A stretch of DNA of 64,000 nucleotides from Ureibacillus xyleni (GCF_900217795.1 NZ_OBMQ01000005.1:1-64000), one strand, 5' to 3'. Positions 22,307-32,365 are shown, counted from the stretch's first letter. Numbers and translations are program-made. Notes: generated from the sequence alone by a model not told the origin.

Positions 22307-23215
22307 ATGGCAGTAGAAGTTATTGAAACTGAGACAAAAGAACTAGTAGGGATGACGGAGAGATTTTGGAATTACTTAAAGAGCGAAGAATTATGGAACT
22401 TCATCATTAGTGCTTCCATAAAAATACTTATTATCCTTTTAGTGTCGTATATCGTTACCTTTATTGGAAAGAGAATTATCACAAGAATCTTCACGTTAAA
22501 AGTAAGAACACTTAATCAAAATGAACGACGTCAAAAAACCATTGTGAAATTGTTACATAGTACATTGGCTTATTTAGTATATTTTTCTGCGATTATTGCA
22601 ATTTTGTCTTCTGTAAATATCAATATTGGCGGGTTATTAGCGGGAGCTGGGATAGCCGGCTTAGCAATTGGTTTTGGAGCACAAAGTTTAGTAAAAGACA
22701 TTATTACAGGATTTTTTATCATTTTAGAGGATCAGTTCGGTGTAGGAGATTATATTCGATTAAACCAAGCTGAAGGAACAGTTATTGAAATTGGCTTAAG
22801 AACAACTAAAATCGTCGGTACAACTGGAGAACAATATATCATTCCGAATGGCCTAATAACAGATGTTATCAACTTTTCTGTCAATAATTCAAAGGCGATT
22901 ATTGATATGCAAGTGGCCATTGACGCAGATATTGAGAAAGTTGAAAAGCTTGTAACAGAGTATTTAAAAACATTACCTCCAAAACATGAAGAATTAATAG
23001 ATGTACCTACCTTCTTAGGTGTTCAAAATGTTGTGGGCACAGAAGTAACGATTCGAATTATCGCCGAAACAAATCCATTACAACATTATGGTATTGCTCG
23101 TGTGATTCGCCGCGATGTGAAAGAGATATTAGACAAAAATGGAATTCCAATGGCATATCCAAAAATGATGCTATATGATCGAAGTAGTATGAGTTCGGAG
23201 GGAGATGAAGCATAA
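22307..23215 (+). CDS. Small-conductance mechanosensitive channel (MscS family)
   Basis: 302 residues from ATG 22307, which has AAGGAG eight bases upstream; the open frame extends to 22256 without a site. Three membrane segments end in the pore helix GGLLAGAGIAGLAIGFGAQSLVKD, the Gly/Ala-rich TM3 of MscS, followed by the beta domain (GDYIRLNQAEGTVIEIGLRTTKI, then IIPNGLITDVINFS). It releases solutes on hypo-osmotic shock. It overlaps the next gene by one base. Confidence 0.95.
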   Translation: MAVEVIETETKELVGMTERFWNYLKSEELWNFIISASIKILIILLVSYIVTFIGKRIITRIFTLKVRTLNQNERRQKTIVKLLHSTLAYLVYFSAIIAILSSVNINIGGLLAGAGIAGLAIGFGAQSLVKDIITGFFIILEDQFGVGDYIRLNQAEGTVIEIGLRTTKIVGTTGEQYIIPNGLITDVINFSVNNSKAIIDMQVAIDADIEKVEKLVTEYLKTLPPKHEELIDVPTFLGVQNVVGTEVTIRIIAETNPLQHYGIARVIRRDVKEILDKNGIPMAYPKMMLYDRSSMSSEGDEA

Positions 23216-23415
23216 TGCAGGCAAAATCATTTGAATTGAATGATGTTGTAGAAATGAAAAAACAACATCCATGTGGAACCAATGCGTGGAAAATCATTCG
23301 TTTAGGTGCAGATATCCGCATAAAATGTCAAGGCTGTGGTCATAGTGTGATGATTCCTCGTCGTGATTTTGAGAAAAAAATGAAAAAAGTTTTAATGCGA
23401 GCTACTGAAGAGTAA
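23215..23415 (+). CDS. DUF951 family protein
   Basis: 66 residues. A small basic protein with Cys-rich elements (HPCGTNAW and CQGCGHSVMIPRRDFEKK) that could form a zinc site or OB-like nucleic-acid fold. The family is conserved next to ychF in Firmicutes and has no established function. The ATG overlaps the MscS stop (TAATG), so it is cotranslated. Confidence 0.9.
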   Translation: MQAKSFELNDVVEMKKQHPCGTNAWKIIRLGADIRIKCQGCGHSVMIPRRDFEKKMKKVLMRATEE

Positions 23416-23428
23416 ATAATTTGTCAAA

Positions 23429-23457
23429 TAGACTTTTTCCACCGTTATCCCTATAAT
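23429..23457 (+). promoter_or_regulatory. Likely ychF promoter
   Basis: TAGACT (23429-23434), 17 bases, then TATAAT (23452-23457), 64 bases before the ychF start. The -10 is perfect, the -35 matches four of six. Confidence 0.5.
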
Positions 23458-23521
23458 TAACAATGGTTTAAAAAACGTAGAAAATAAAATTGATTGTTTA
23501 GAGAAAGGTCGTGTCCAACCA

Positions 23522-24622
23522 ATGGCATTAACAGCAGGTATCGTAGGATTACCAAACGTTGGTAAATCAACGTTATTTAACGCAATTACTAAAGCAGGGG
23601 CATTAGCAGCAAACTATCCATTTGCTACAATTGATCCAAACGTTGGAGTTGTAGAAGTTCCAGACGCTCGTTTAGATAAATTAACAGAACTTGTAGAACC
23701 AAAGAAAACAGTACCAACTGCCTTTGAATTTACGGATATTGCAGGGATAGTTAAAGGGGCTTCAAAAGGAGAAGGATTAGGGAATAAATTTTTGTCTCAT
23801 ATTCGTGAAGTAGATGCAATTTGCCAAGTGGTTCGTTGTTTCGTAGATGAAAATATTACACACGTTTCAGGCTCTGTAAACCCTATTGACGATATTGAAG
23901 TAATCAACTTAGAGCTTATCTTAGCTGATATGGAATCCGTTGAAAAACGCTTACAACGTGTAAGCAAAATGGCAAAACAAAAAGATAAAGAAGCTTTAGT
24001 GGAAGAACCAGTTTTAGTCAAAATCAAAGAAGCTTTAGAAAATGAAAAACCAGCTCGATCTGTCGACTTATCAGAAGACGAGTTGAAAGTAATAAAAGGT
24101 CTTCATTTACTAACGATTAAACCAATGCTGTATGTAGCAAATGTTTCTGAAGAAGAAGTTGCTGATGCAGATAATAATGAATATGTGAAACAAGTTCGTG
24201 AATATGCAGCGGCTGAGGGAGCACAAGTAATCACGGTTTGCGCAAAAGTAGAAGAAGAAATTTCTGAATTAGATGACGAAGAAAAATCAATGTTTTTAGA
24301 AGAACTAGGTATTGAAGAATCAGGATTAGATCAACTTATTCGTGCTTCCTATGATTTATTAGGTTTAGCAACATATTTCACAGCTGGTGTTCAAGAAGTT
24401 CGTGCTTGGACGTTCCGAAAAGGTATGAAAGCGCCACAATGTGCTGGAATTATTCACTCAGACTTTGAGCGCGGATTTATTCGTGCGGAAACAGTTTCTT
24501 TCAATGACTTAGTAGAGGCAGGATCATTGGCTGCAGCAAAAGAAGCTGGTAAAGTTCGTTTAGAAGGTAAAGAATACGTAGTCCAGGATGGAGACGTTAT
24601 GTTATTCCGTTTTAATGTTTAA
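23522..24622 (+). CDS. ychF: Redox-regulated ATPase/GTPase YchF (Obg family)
   Basis: 366 residues. A translation-linked P-loop nucleotidase that prefers ATP and binds ribosomes. G1 [19 protein letters not shown] begins at residue 8, G3 is [10 protein letters not shown], a helical coiled insert lies near 130-200, and G4 is NVSE rather than NKxD, which explains ATP preference. The C-terminal TGS domain includes [22 protein letters not shown] bidirectional terminator follows. Confidence 0.98.
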   Translation: MALTAGIVGLPNVGKSTLFNAITKAGALAANYPFATIDPNVGVVEVPDARLDKLTELVEPKKTVPTAFEFTDIAGIVKGASKGEGLGNKFLSHIREVDAICQVVRCFVDENITHVSGSVNPIDDIEVINLELILADMESVEKRLQRVSKMAKQKDKEALVEEPVLVKIKEALENEKPARSVDLSEDELKVIKGLHLLTIKPMLYVANVSEEEVADADNNEYVKQVREYAAAEGAQVITVCAKVEEEISELDDEEKSMFLEELGIEESGLDQLIRASYDLLGLATYFTAGVQEVRAWTFRKGMKAPQCAGIIHSDFERGFIRAETVSFNDLVEAGSLAAAKEAGKVRLEGKEYVVQDGDVMLFRFNV

Positions 24623-24627
24623 CATGA

Positions 24628-24669
24628 AAAAAAGTCGATTTGCATTTTGCAAAATCGACTTTTTTTTAC
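24628..24669. terminator. Bidirectional terminator ychF / DUF3267
   Basis: AAAAAAGTCGATTT pairs with AAATCGACTTTTTT around a short loop. The A and T tracts on each side make it work for ychF (plus) and for the convergent DUF3267 gene that ends at 24666 (minus). Confidence 0.9.
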
Positions 24670-25223
24670 TTATGTTTCTTTTCATCCAAATAAACATAAA
24701 CATTAAATTCTGCGGGTACATCTTTTACTAAAGCATCATCAGGGAATTTCCTTAGTTTAAACATCCCAATGAAATTCGCTAAACCGCCTGCAATAAAAGA
24801 AGCACTGGCTAATAACAATGCATAATTACCAAGTGAAAATGCGATAGCTAACGGAATGACCCCAGTAATCATAAAGGAAGTTAAAAATACCGATTGATAT
24901 TGACCGTTTGTTATTTTTTCAGAAGTAGTAGAGTAAATTAGCCCTTTTTCAAGGTGGATTGACAATGATAAAGATTCCGGTTTTACTTTACAACGATATC
25001 GATACCCGAGTAGGTTTAGAATTTCATTAACTACGACTAAAAGTAACGAGACGACGATGAAAATTATAATCCCAATTAAAAAGCGCAAAATACTAAAGTC
25101 AAAATCAGGATGTAAGTAATAATTAATACCGACAAAAAGAATGCTTAAAAGCACGGTTAAAATAATGGTCTGTTTCATTATTTTTTGTTCATTTATTGAA
25201 ACGATATGTACATTTTCTGACAT
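24666..25223 (-). CDS. DUF3267 membrane protein, degenerate metalloprotease motif
   Basis: 185 residues, four to five hydrophobic segments, start ATG after GAGGTGG. It aligns along its length with the gene just upstream (25241-25780): same size, same segment spacing, shared Y(A/S)TTS motif. Where the neighbour has HEIFH at 66-70, this copy has Asn66-Glu67-Ile-Leu-Asn70. Both zinc-ligand histidines are therefore replaced by Asn, so it is probably not a protease. It may act as a partner or immunity-type subunit of the active copy. The family function is unknown. Confidence 0.82.
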   Translation of the reverse strand: MSENVHIVSINEQKIMKQTIILTVLLSILFVGINYYLHPDFDFSILRFLIGIIIFIVVSLLLVVVNEILNLLGYRYRCKVKPESLSLSIHLEKGLIYSTTSEKITNGQYQSVFLTSFMITGVIPLAIAFSLGNYALLLASASFIAGGLANFIGMFKLRKFPDDALVKDVPAEFNVYVYLDEKKHK

Positions 25224-25240
25224 TTGTCCACCTCTTAAGA

Positions 25241-25780
25241 TTATTCATATACGTAAAGTCTCGGTAGATTGGGATCATCTTTTACAAGAGCATTTTTAGA
25301 ATATTTTTGAAGCTCTTTATACATGTAAAAATCCCCAACCGCACCAGCAATAAGTACAGCTCCTAGTATAACGATTAAAAAGGAATCATACATAAAGCCA
25401 ATTAGAGATGGAGTAACACCAGTTGTCCAAAAAGGAAGCATTAACGCTTTTTTCATGGCAGCGTTTTTTAAAGGTTTTGAAGTGGTAGCATAAGCAACTC
25501 CAAGTTTTAAATTGATTCCGTAATGAAGCTGTTTAAATTTTACCTTTCCAAAGATCATAAACCCCAATAGATGGAATATTTCGTGCAAAGCGATAAGAAT
25601 GATATAACCAACTATAAAGATAAAAATATCCCAAAATGAAAATGACGCACTAAAACGATGATAAATTAAACTGTTAACTATAACAAAAAGTATGGATAAT
25701 AGTATGGTAAGCCACAAATTTAATTTTGCAATTTTTATCATATTTAACTCAATAACAATCGGCTGCTTAATATCAGACAT
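25241..25780 (-). CDS. DUF3267 membrane protein with HExxH motif
   Basis: 179 residues with four to five membrane segments. HEIFHLLGF (66-74) is an HExxH zinc-binding signature inside a membrane helix, as in site-2-type or YhaP/DUF3267 putative metalloproteases. The remaining segments include YATTSKPLKNAAMKKALMLPF and GAVLIAGAVGDFYMYKEL. It is the first of a two-gene minus-strand operon with its degenerate paralogue, 17 bases apart, inserted between ychF and rpsF. Substrate unknown. Confidence 0.82.
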   Translation of the reverse strand: MSDIKQPIVIELNMIKIAKLNLWLTILLSILFVIVNSLIYHRFSASFSFWDIFIFIVGYIILIALHEIFHLLGFMIFGKVKFKQLHYGINLKLGVAYATTSKPLKNAAMKKALMLPFWTTGVTPSLIGFMYDSFLIVILGAVLIAGAVGDFYMYKELQKYSKNALVKDDPNLPRLYVYE

Positions 25781-25842
25781 CTCTCCACTCCTCTAAAACA
25801 TTATATCGACTTTCATTCCTTTTTTGAATGAAACATTCTTTG

Positions 25843-25871
25843 TTGCATTTATTTAATAGTCATGGTACAAT
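25843..25871 (+). promoter_or_regulatory. rpsF-ssb-rpsR promoter
   Basis: TTGCAT (25843-25848), 17-base spacer, TACAAT (25866-25871) preceded by TGG as an extended -10. It lies about 80 bases before rpsF and leaves room for a structured leader. Confidence 0.75.
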
Positions 25872-25897
25872 TCTACGATGTGAGTATATATTACTTA

Positions 25898-25940
25898 CTC
25901 CTTGCTCTTGTAAAGTACAAGAGCCAAAGTCCATAAGGAG
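25898..25940 (+). promoter_or_regulatory. rpsF leader hairpin covering the ribosome site
   Basis: An inner perfect stem GCTCTTGTA (25904-25912) with TACAAGAGC (25916-25924) sits within an outer stem CTCCTT (25898-25903) with AAGGAG (25935-25940). The outer 3' arm is the rpsF Shine-Dalgarno sequence. The asymmetric single-stranded CAAAGTCCAT segment lies between them. This resembles the S6:S18 autoregulatory leader known in rpsF operons: binding would hide the ribosome site. Binding itself is inference. Confidence 0.65.
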
Positions 25941-25950
25941 GTGCAAAATA

Positions 25951-26238
25951 ATGAAAAAGTATGAATTAATGTACATCGTTCGTCCAAACATCGAAGACGA
26001 AGCTAAAAAAGCTTTAGTTGAACGTTTCAATGAAGTATTAACTTCAAACGGTGCTGAAATCGTAGAAGCGAAAGAGTGGGGCAAACGCCGTTTAGCTTAC
26101 GAAATCAACGACTTCCGCGAAGGTTTCTACCAAATCGTGAAAGCAAACGCTGCTACAGAAGCAATCAACGAATTTACTCGTCTTGCTAACATCAGCGAAG
26201 ACATTATCCGTCACATCGTTGTTCGTGAAGAAGCATAA
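25951..26238 (+). CDS. rpsF: 30S ribosomal protein S6
   Basis: 95 residues from ATG 25951 ([20 protein letters not shown]), placed by AAGGAGGTG. Upstream open frame to 25828 has no site and covers the leader. S6 binds S18 and central-domain 16S r[24 protein letters not shown] is the family core. First gene of rpsF-ssb-rpsR. Confidence 0.98.
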   Translation: MKKYELMYIVRPNIEDEAKKALVERFNEVLTSNGAEIVEAKEWGKRRLAYEINDFREGFYQIVKANAATEAINEFTRLANISEDIIRHIVVREEA

Positions 26239-26277
26239 TAAAATTTACTAATAAACGCTGCAAAGGAGGTTGACATT

Positions 26278-26850
26278 GTGATAAACCGTGTCGTATTAGT
26301 TGGAAGACTTACGAAAGATCCAGAACTTCGTTATACACCAAGTGGAATTCCGATGACTCGTTTTACAATCGCTGTAAATAGAACATTCTCGAATCAATCA
26401 GGTGAACGCGAAGCAGACTTTATCGGCTGTATCGCTTGGAGAAAACAGGCAGAAAACTTAGCAAACTTCATGAGAAAAGGAAGTTTGATTGGTCTAGAAG
26501 GTCGAATTCAAACAGGTAGTTTTGAAGGTCAAGATGGAAAACGTGTTTATACAACAGACGTTGTTGCAGATTCTGTACAATTTTTAGAACCTCGTAACAA
26601 TGTTGGTGGTGGAGCAAATATGCCAAATCAACAATATGGAGGGCAATCTTATGGGGGCAACCAACCTACATATAGTACAAGCCAACCAAATCAACAATTT
26701 GGTAATATGGGTCAACAACAAGATCCATTTGCTTCATATCCACAAAGTCAACCTTCTATGAATCAGCAAAATTATACACGTGTTGATGAGGATCCATTTG
26801 CATCAAGCAAAGGACCAATCGAAGTTTCAGAAGATGACCTACCGTTCTAA
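26278..26850 (+). CDS. ssb: Single-stranded DNA-binding protein
   Basis: 190 residues, GTG start after AAAGGAGG. An OB fold (1-110; MINRVVLVGRLTKDPELRYTP, then FIGCIAWRKQAENLANFMRKG) is followed by a Gly/Gln/Asn/Ser-rich flexible linker and the acidic tip EVSEDDLPF. It coats single-stranded DNA and recruits replication and repair partners through the tip. Sits between S6 and S18 genes, the standard Bacillales operon. Confidence 0.98.
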   Translation: MINRVVLVGRLTKDPELRYTPSGIPMTRFTIAVNRTFSNQSGEREADFIGCIAWRKQAENLANFMRKGSLIGLEGRIQTGSFEGQDGKRVYTTDVVADSVQFLEPRNNVGGGANMPNQQYGGQSYGGNQPTYSTSQPNQQFGNMGQQQDPFASYPQSQPSMNQQNYTRVDEDPFASSKGPIEVSEDDLPF

Positions 26851-26908
26851 TAAGAAAAGCGTAAGAAGTTCTGAAACTAAACAAAAATAATAAAGGAGGA
26901 ACATAGAA

Positions 26909-27145
26909 ATGGCACAACGTCGCGGAGGCCGCAAACGCCGTAAAGTTTGTTACTTCACTTCAAATAACATTACTACAATCGATTATAAAGATGTAGATTT
27001 ACTTAAAAAGTTCATTTCTGAGCGTGGAAAAATTCTTCCTCGCCGTGTAACTGGTACAAGTGCAAAATACCAACGTAAATTAACATCAGCTATTAAACGT
27101 GCTCGTATCATGGCACTACTTCCATTCGTAGCTGAAGATAAATAA
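26909..27145 (+). CDS. rpsR: 30S ribosomal protein S18
   Basis: 78 residues, very basic: [20 protein letters not shown] then [29 protein letters not shown]. It forms the S6-S18 heterodimer of the small subunit platform. AAAGGAGG precedes the ATG. Last gene of the operon, followed by a strong terminator. Confidence 0.98.
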   Translation: MAQRRGGRKRRKVCYFTSNNITTIDYKDVDLLKKFISERGKILPRRVTGTSAKYQRKLTSAIKRARIMALLPFVAEDK

Positions 27146-27186
27146 GCCTAATTAAAAAAGCGAAGCATATTTTTTACGCATATAAT

Positions 27187-27229
27187 AAAGTCGACAAAAT
27201 TTATTTGTAAATTTTGTCGACTTTTTATT
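27187..27229 (+). terminator. rpsR operon terminator
   Basis: A perfect 17-bp stem: the arms are 27187-27203 and 27208-27224 with a TTTG loop, followed by TTTATTT. One of the strongest hairpins in the window. Confidence 0.95.
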
Positions 27230-27418
27230 TGCATTTTTTGTAAATATAAATAGCAAATGCTTGCGCTTTTTTGTCGACTAACTAAAAAAATGGTACAATA
27301 TATGAATGAGTAAGACTTGTACTTGGGGAGTTTTATACTTCCAAAGTATGTATTTCGATGACTTCTAAAGCTGATATTACATTAAACAGCTAAGTTTTCA
27401 TTTAAAAGGAAGGTTTCC

Positions 27419-28360
27419 ATGCCGAATAATCAAACCAAAAAATTAGTAAATGGTGCGATGATGGTTGCATTATTTTCGATATTAATTGCAATTGCCTTTT
27501 ATGTACCAATTGTTAACCTTGTTGCGATTATTTTTGCACCTCTACCTCTAGCATGGTACAGCGCAAAATTTGATCGTGGCTCTGCAATATTAGTTGCAAT
27601 AATGGGCTGTATAAGTAGCTTCTTTATTGGAAGTATATTAATCATTCCTTTAGCTGTTATTTGTGCATCTATTGGAGTTGTAATGGGTGATGCCCTTCGA
27701 TTAAAGAAAAGTAAAGTTTACTTATTAATGTCTTCTGGAATTACAGTACTTATTACCTTTGCTTTGCAATATGTTATTTCAATAAAATTACTCAATACTG
27801 ATTTCATAAAAGAAGCTATGCAAATGACAAGGAATGAGTACGAAAAATCAATTGAATTATCGCAAAGAATAACAGGGCAAGCACCAATTGATGAAAAAAC
27901 ATTGAATCAAATGTTTGATACAATGCAAATGGCTTTACCAGCAGCTATTGTATTAGGTGTATTCTTCCTTACGTTTATTATTGTTACAAGTAACTTACCG
28001 TTATTGAAGCGCTTTGGAGTAAATGTACCAAAGTTTAATACATTCAAAAACCTGCGTTTACCAAGATCAATCTTATGGTACTACTTAATTTTATTATCAA
28101 TTAACTTATTTATTAGCCCTGAAACTGGTTCACCTCTTTATGTTATTTGCTTAAATTTATCGATGGTCTTATGGTTGCTACTGACACTTCAAGGGATATC
28201 CTTCATTCACTTTTGCCTTGATGCTTACGGTTCACCAAGTATTTTAAAAGTACTAGCAACGATTATGGCCATTCCATTATATTCCTTTGTTTTGCTAATT
28301 GGGATTTTTGATTTAGGCTTTGACATCCGTTCGTTTGTCAAAGGGAAGATTCAGAGGTAG
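27419..28360 (+). CDS. yybS: DUF2232 membrane protein (YybS)
   Basis: 313 residues, about eight membrane helices, ECF-transporter S-component-like. It starts MPNNQTKKLVNGAMMVALFSILIA; YVPIVNLVAIIFAPLPLAWYSAKF is typical. AAAGGAAGG precedes the ATG. It is 12 bases upstream of gdpP, and the yybS-gdpP-rplI-dnaB order is conserved in Bacillales. The function is not known. The gap 27230-27418 has a candidate -10 (TACAAT near 27294) and no gene. Confidence 0.92.
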   Translation: MPNNQTKKLVNGAMMVALFSILIAIAFYVPIVNLVAIIFAPLPLAWYSAKFDRGSAILVAIMGCISSFFIGSILIIPLAVICASIGVVMGDALRLKKSKVYLLMSSGITVLITFALQYVISIKLLNTDFIKEAMQMTRNEYEKSIELSQRITGQAPIDEKTLNQMFDTMQMALPAAIVLGVFFLTFIIVTSNLPLLKRFGVNVPKFNTFKNLRLPRSILWYYLILLSINLFISPETGSPLYVICLNLSMVLWLLLTLQGISFIHFCLDAYGSPSILKVLATIMAIPLYSFVLLIGIFDLGFDIRSFVKGKIQR

Positions 28361-28372
28361 GGAGCTGATAAA

Positions 28373-30346
28373 ATGGATACTTATAGGAAGCGGCTAATTC
28401 GACATCCTCTTATGTATCTAACTATGATTGGTCTAATAGGCGCCACTATTATATCCATTTGGAATATTTGGTTTGGCTTAGCCTATTTGCTCTTTTATAG
28501 CATTGCGGTAATATATGCGTGGAAGATTGAGAAAATCACATTTATTAATACAGAAAAACATATCGAATCTCTTTCGTTTCGAATGAAAAAGGTTGGATCT
28601 GAAGCACTTTTGGAAATGCCAATTGGAATTTTGCTCGTGAACGATAAATTTATTATTGAATGGGCAAATCCGTACATGTCTCAAGTGCTTGATGAAGAGT
28701 CCTTAATTGGCGAAGAGATGTTTATTCTTTCGGATGAGTTGTATAACTTAACAAAATCCGATGAAAAGCGAGAGCAAACAGTTACGATAAACGACCGAAA
28801 ATATAAAGTCGTATACAAACAAGAGGAAAAGCTATTATACTTCTTTGATGTAACAGAACAATTAAAAATTGAATCACAATATTATGCAGATCGAACTGTT
28901 CTAGCTATTTTATTTATCGATAACTATGACGAGTTAACGCAAGGAATGGATGACCAATCTAGAAGTTTAATTAATTCAGTAGTAACTTCAATAATTAATG
29001 AGTGGGCTTCTTCCCATGGGATATTTGCAAAGCGCATTAACTCGGATCGTTTCTTAGCGATATTAAATGAGAAAATTTTAACTGAACTTGAAAAGAAAAA
29101 GTTTTCTATTTTAGATGATATTCGTGAAAAAACTGCTCAAAAAAATCTTTCATTAACACTAAGTATTGGTGTAGGAGCGGGCTCTAGTTCCCTTATTAAA
29201 CTTGGTGAGTTAGCTCAATCTAGCCTTGATTTAGTTTTAGGTCGTGGCGGGGACCAAGTGGCAATCAAACAGCCTAATGGAAAGTTAAGATTTTATGGTG
29301 GAAAAACAAATCCTGTTGAAAAGCGTACCCGAGTTCGTGCCCGTGTTATTTCTCACGCTTTACAAGACCTAATAATTGAGAGCGACCAAGTCTTTATTAT
29401 GGGACACAAAAATCCTGATATGGACTCTATAGGCGCTGCAATTGGTGTACGAAAAATGGCACAAAAGAACAAAATTAACGGCTATATCGTCTTAAACTTT
29501 GATGAATTAAATGGCAGTGTTAATCGGTTAATGGGGAACATCGAGCGAAACTCCGATATATATCAATACTTTATTTCACCAGAAGAAGCATTGTCATTAA
29601 TGACGGAAAAGTCACTAGTTGCGATAGTCGATACCCATAAGCCGATTTTAGTTGCGGATGATCGACTTTTAAAACGCTCTGAAAAGATTGTTGTCATTGA
29701 TCACCATCGACGAGGGGAGGATTTTATTAAAAATCCAACACTTGTATATATGGAGCCTTATGCATCGTCTACAGCTGAGTTGGTTACGGAATTGTTAGAA
29801 TATCAGCCAGAAGATGAAAAACTAACAAAACTAGAAGCGACTGCACTTTTAGCAGGTATTATTGTAGATACGAAAAGCTTTACACTTCGAACAGGAGCAC
29901 GGACCTTTGAAGCTGCTTCCTATTTAAGAACAAATGGAGCTGATACTGTATTAGTGCAGCAATTACTAAAGGAAGATATCGATACGTATATAGAGCGCTC
30001 GAAAATTATCCAGACGGTCGAGTTTGTTTATCCAGGAATTGCCGTTGCATATGGGCAGGAAAATAAAATATATGACTCTGTATTAATTGCTCAAACTGCT
30101 GATATTTTACTTACAGTTAAAGACGTATCCGCATCCTTTGTGGTTGCCCATCGACCTGATGGATTAATTGGTATTAGTGCGAGATCATTAGGAGACTTCA
30201 ATGTGCAACTTGTCATGGAAAAGCTTGGCGGTGGCGGTCACTTAACAAATGCTGCTTGTCAAATCGACGCGGATACAATCGATCAGGCTATTTCTTTATT
30301 AAATAATGCAATAATAGATATACTCGAGGGGAGAAATGAAGAATGA
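28373..30346 (+). CDS. gdpP: Cyclic-di-AMP phosphodiesterase GdpP
   Basis: 657 residues. It hydrolyses c-di-AMP and so sets potassium, osmotic and cell-wall homeostasis; gdpP mutants of other Firmicutes show altered beta-lactam tolerance. Two N-terminal membrane helices (about 12-50), a PAS domain (about 75-160; [21 protein letters not shown]), a degenerate GGDEF (about 170-300), then DHH ([15 protein letters not shown] and [12 protein letters not shown]) and DHHA1 ([13 protein letters not shown]). Its stop overlaps the rplI start (ATGA). Confidence 0.97.
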   Translation: MDTYRKRLIRHPLMYLTMIGLIGATIISIWNIWFGLAYLLFYSIAVIYAWKIEKITFINTEKHIESLSFRMKKVGSEALLEMPIGILLVNDKFIIEWANPYMSQVLDEESLIGEEMFILSDELYNLTKSDEKREQTVTINDRKYKVVYKQEEKLLYFFDVTEQLKIESQYYADRTVLAILFIDNYDELTQGMDDQSRSLINSVVTSIINEWASSHGIFAKRINSDRFLAILNEKILTELEKKKFSILDDIREKTAQKNLSLTLSIGVGAGSSSLIKLGELAQSSLDLVLGRGGDQVAIKQPNGKLRFYGGKTNPVEKRTRVRARVISHALQDLIIESDQVFIMGHKNPDMDSIGAAIGVRKMAQKNKINGYIVLNFDELNGSVNRLMGNIERNSDIYQYFISPEEALSLMTEKSLVAIVDTHKPILVADDRLLKRSEKIVVIDHHRRGEDFIKNPTLVYMEPYASSTAELVTELLEYQPEDEKLTKLEATALLAGIIVDTKSFTLRTGARTFEAASYLRTNGADTVLVQQLLKEDIDTYIERSKIIQTVEFVYPGIAVAYGQENKIYDSVLIAQTADILLTVKDVSASFVVAHRPDGLIGISARSLGDFNVQLVMEKLGGGGHLTNAACQIDADTIDQAISLLNNAIIDILEGRNEE

Positions 30347-30792
30347 AAGTAGTATTTTTAAAAGATGTTAAAGGTAAAGGAAAAAAAGGTGAAATTAAAA
30401 ATGTTGCAGATGGCTATGCACAAAACTTCCTTATTAAAAATGGCTATGCTGTAGAAGCTTCAAATCAAGCATTAAGCCAATTAGAAGGTCAAAAAAAATT
30501 AGCTGAGAAAAATGCAGCAGCTGAATTACAAGCAGCAAAAGATTTAAAAGAAGAGTTAGAAAAATTAACTGTCGTTATTAAAGCAAAATCAGGTGAAGGT
30601 GGAAGACTATTTGGTTCAGTTTCTACAAAACAAATAGCTGAAGCACTTCAAAAAGGGTTTGGAATTAAAATTGATAAACGTAAAATGGAATGTAACGAAG
30701 GTATCCGCTCTTTAGGCTTTACAAATGTACCAGTGAAGCTTCATCAAGAAGTAAAAGCTACTTTAAAGGTACACGTTACAGAAGAAGCGTAA
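30343..30792 (+). CDS. rplI: 50S ribosomal protein L9
   Basis: 149 residues. N-terminal domain [20 protein letters not shown] and [16 protein letters not shown], a long connecting helix rich in Ala/Lys/Glu, and a C-terminal rRNA-binding domain ([16 protein letters not shown]). It overlaps gdpP by four bases; the GAGGGGAGAAATG site lies inside gdpP. Confidence 0.98.
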   Translation: MKVVFLKDVKGKGKKGEIKNVADGYAQNFLIKNGYAVEASNQALSQLEGQKKLAEKNAAAELQAAKDLKEELEKLTVVIKAKSGEGGRLFGSVSTKQIAEALQKGFGIKIDKRKMECNEGIRSLGFTNVPVKLHQEVKATLKVHVTEEA

Positions 30793-30804
30793 GGAGAGAA
30801 CTCT

Positions 30805-32163
30805 ATGAACGAAGGCATGATGGATCGCGTTCCACCGCATAACCATGAGGCAGAGCAATCCGTTATCGGTGCCATATTCCTTGAGCCACAAAGTTTAATT
30901 ACAGCATCTGAAATTTTACTTCCTGAAGATTTTTATCGTATAAGTCATCAGAAGATATTCCAAACGATGCTAGATTTAAGTGACCAAGGGAAAGCGATAG
31001 ATGTTGTCACTGTTACAGAGGAACTTTCAGTAAAGAAGGAACTTGAGGATGTTGGTGGTCTTTCGTATTTAACAGAGCTTGCCAATGCTGTACCTACTGC
31101 TGCCAATATTGCTTATTACGCTAAAATCGTAGAAGAAAAGGCATTGTTACGACGTTTAATTCGTGTTGCCACAAAGATTGTTGAAGAAGGTTATACACGG
31201 GAAGATGAAGTAGAAGCGCTTTTATCTGATGCTGAAAAGAAAGTAATGGAAGTTGCGAACCGTAAAAATGCTGGCGACTTTAAACATGTTAAAGATGTAC
31301 TCGTTCAAACATACGACAATATTGAACAACTTCAATTTCGTGATGGAGATGTAACTGGCATTCCAACTGGTTTCCGTGACTTAGATCGAATGACAGCTGG
31401 GTTTCAACGTAATGATTTAATCATTGTAGCTGCCCGCCCTTCTGTAGGGAAAACAGCCTTTGCCTTAAATATTGCACAAAATGTAGCAATAAAAGCACGT
31501 GAAAATGTAGCAATATTCTCCCTAGAGATGGGGGCCGAACAACTTGTAATGCGTATGCTTTGTGCTGAAGGGAATATTGATGCTCAAGCCCTACGTACCG
31601 GTGCTCTAACTTCTGAAGATTGGAGCAAGTTAACGATGGCAATGGGCAGTTTATCGAATTCGGGGATTTATATTGATGATACACCTGGTCTACGTATTAG
31701 CGAGATTCGTGCAAAATGTCGACGCCTTCACCAGGAGAATGGTTTAGGTATGATCCTCATCGATTACTTACAATTGATTCAAGGTAGTGGTCGTAGCGGA
31801 GAAAACCGTCAACAAGAGGTATCTGAAATTTCCCGTTCTTTAAAGGCTTTGGCGCGTGAATTAAAAGTTCCGGTTATTGCTCTATCTCAGTTATCCCGTG
31901 GTGTAGAACAACGTCAAGATAAACGTCCAATGATGAGTGATATACGTGAATCAGGAAGTATCGAGCAAGATGCGGATATTGTAGCTTTCTTATATCGTGA
32001 TGATTACTATGATAAAGAATCTGAAAGCAAAAATATGATTGAAATCATTATCGCAAAACAGCGTAATGGTCCAACAGGTACAGTTACACTTGCCTTTAAA
32101 AAGGAATTTAATAAATTTATTAATATAGATTGGTCGCAACATCCACAACCAGTGAATGCATAA
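30805..32163 (+). CDS. dnaB: Replicative DNA helicase (DnaB type; dnaC in B. subtilis)
   Basis: 452 residues. The hexameric 5'-3' fork helicase. The N-terminal domain starts RVPPHNHEAEQSVIGAIFLEP; the RecA-like domain has Walker A ARPSVGKTAFALNIA, then FSLEMGAEQLVMRML, Walker B ILIDYLQLI and the Arg-finger region RESGSIEQDADIV. Ribosome site AAGGAGAG precedes the ATG 12 bases after rplI. Followed by a terminator. Confidence 0.98.
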   Translation: MNEGMMDRVPPHNHEAEQSVIGAIFLEPQSLITASEILLPEDFYRISHQKIFQTMLDLSDQGKAIDVVTVTEELSVKKELEDVGGLSYLTELANAVPTAANIAYYAKIVEEKALLRRLIRVATKIVEEGYTREDEVEALLSDAEKKVMEVANRKNAGDFKHVKDVLVQTYDNIEQLQFRDGDVTGIPTGFRDLDRMTAGFQRNDLIIVAARPSVGKTAFALNIAQNVAIKARENVAIFSLEMGAEQLVMRMLCAEGNIDAQALRTGALTSEDWSKLTMAMGSLSNSGIYIDDTPGLRISEIRAKCRRLHQENGLGMILIDYLQLIQGSGRSGENRQQEVSEISRSLKALARELKVPVIALSQLSRGVEQRQDKRPMMSDIRESGSIEQDADIVAFLYRDDYYDKESESKNMIEIIIAKQRNGPTGTVTLAFKKEFNKFINIDWSQHPQPVNA

Positions 32164-32173
32164 AAATATTTGG

Positions 32174-32221
32174 AACACGAACGTTAGTTGAAATTTTTCA
32201 ATTATATGTTCGTGTTTTTTC
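32174..32221 (+). terminator. dnaB terminator
   Basis: AACACGAAC (32174-32182) pairs with GTTCGTGTT (32208-32216), with a further inner GTTGAAA/TTTCAAT-type pairing, followed by six T. Confidence 0.85.
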
Positions 32222-32231
32222 TTATTCTTCA

Positions 32232-32261
32232 TTGACTTATATGATGAATCATTGTTACAAT
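32232..32261 (+). promoter_or_regulatory. purA promoter
   Basis: TTGACT (32232-32237), 18-base spacer, TACAAT (32256-32261), about 105 bases before the purA start. No confident PurR box was identified. Confidence 0.65.
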
Positions 32262-32365
32262 AGTTCTGTTTGATATAGTTAAAGAAAGTAGGACATACTA
32301 TTTGTAACTGTCTTGCTTTTAATTAATGCGGGAAAAAGGACGTAATGTCTAGCGGAGGTGCTGAT

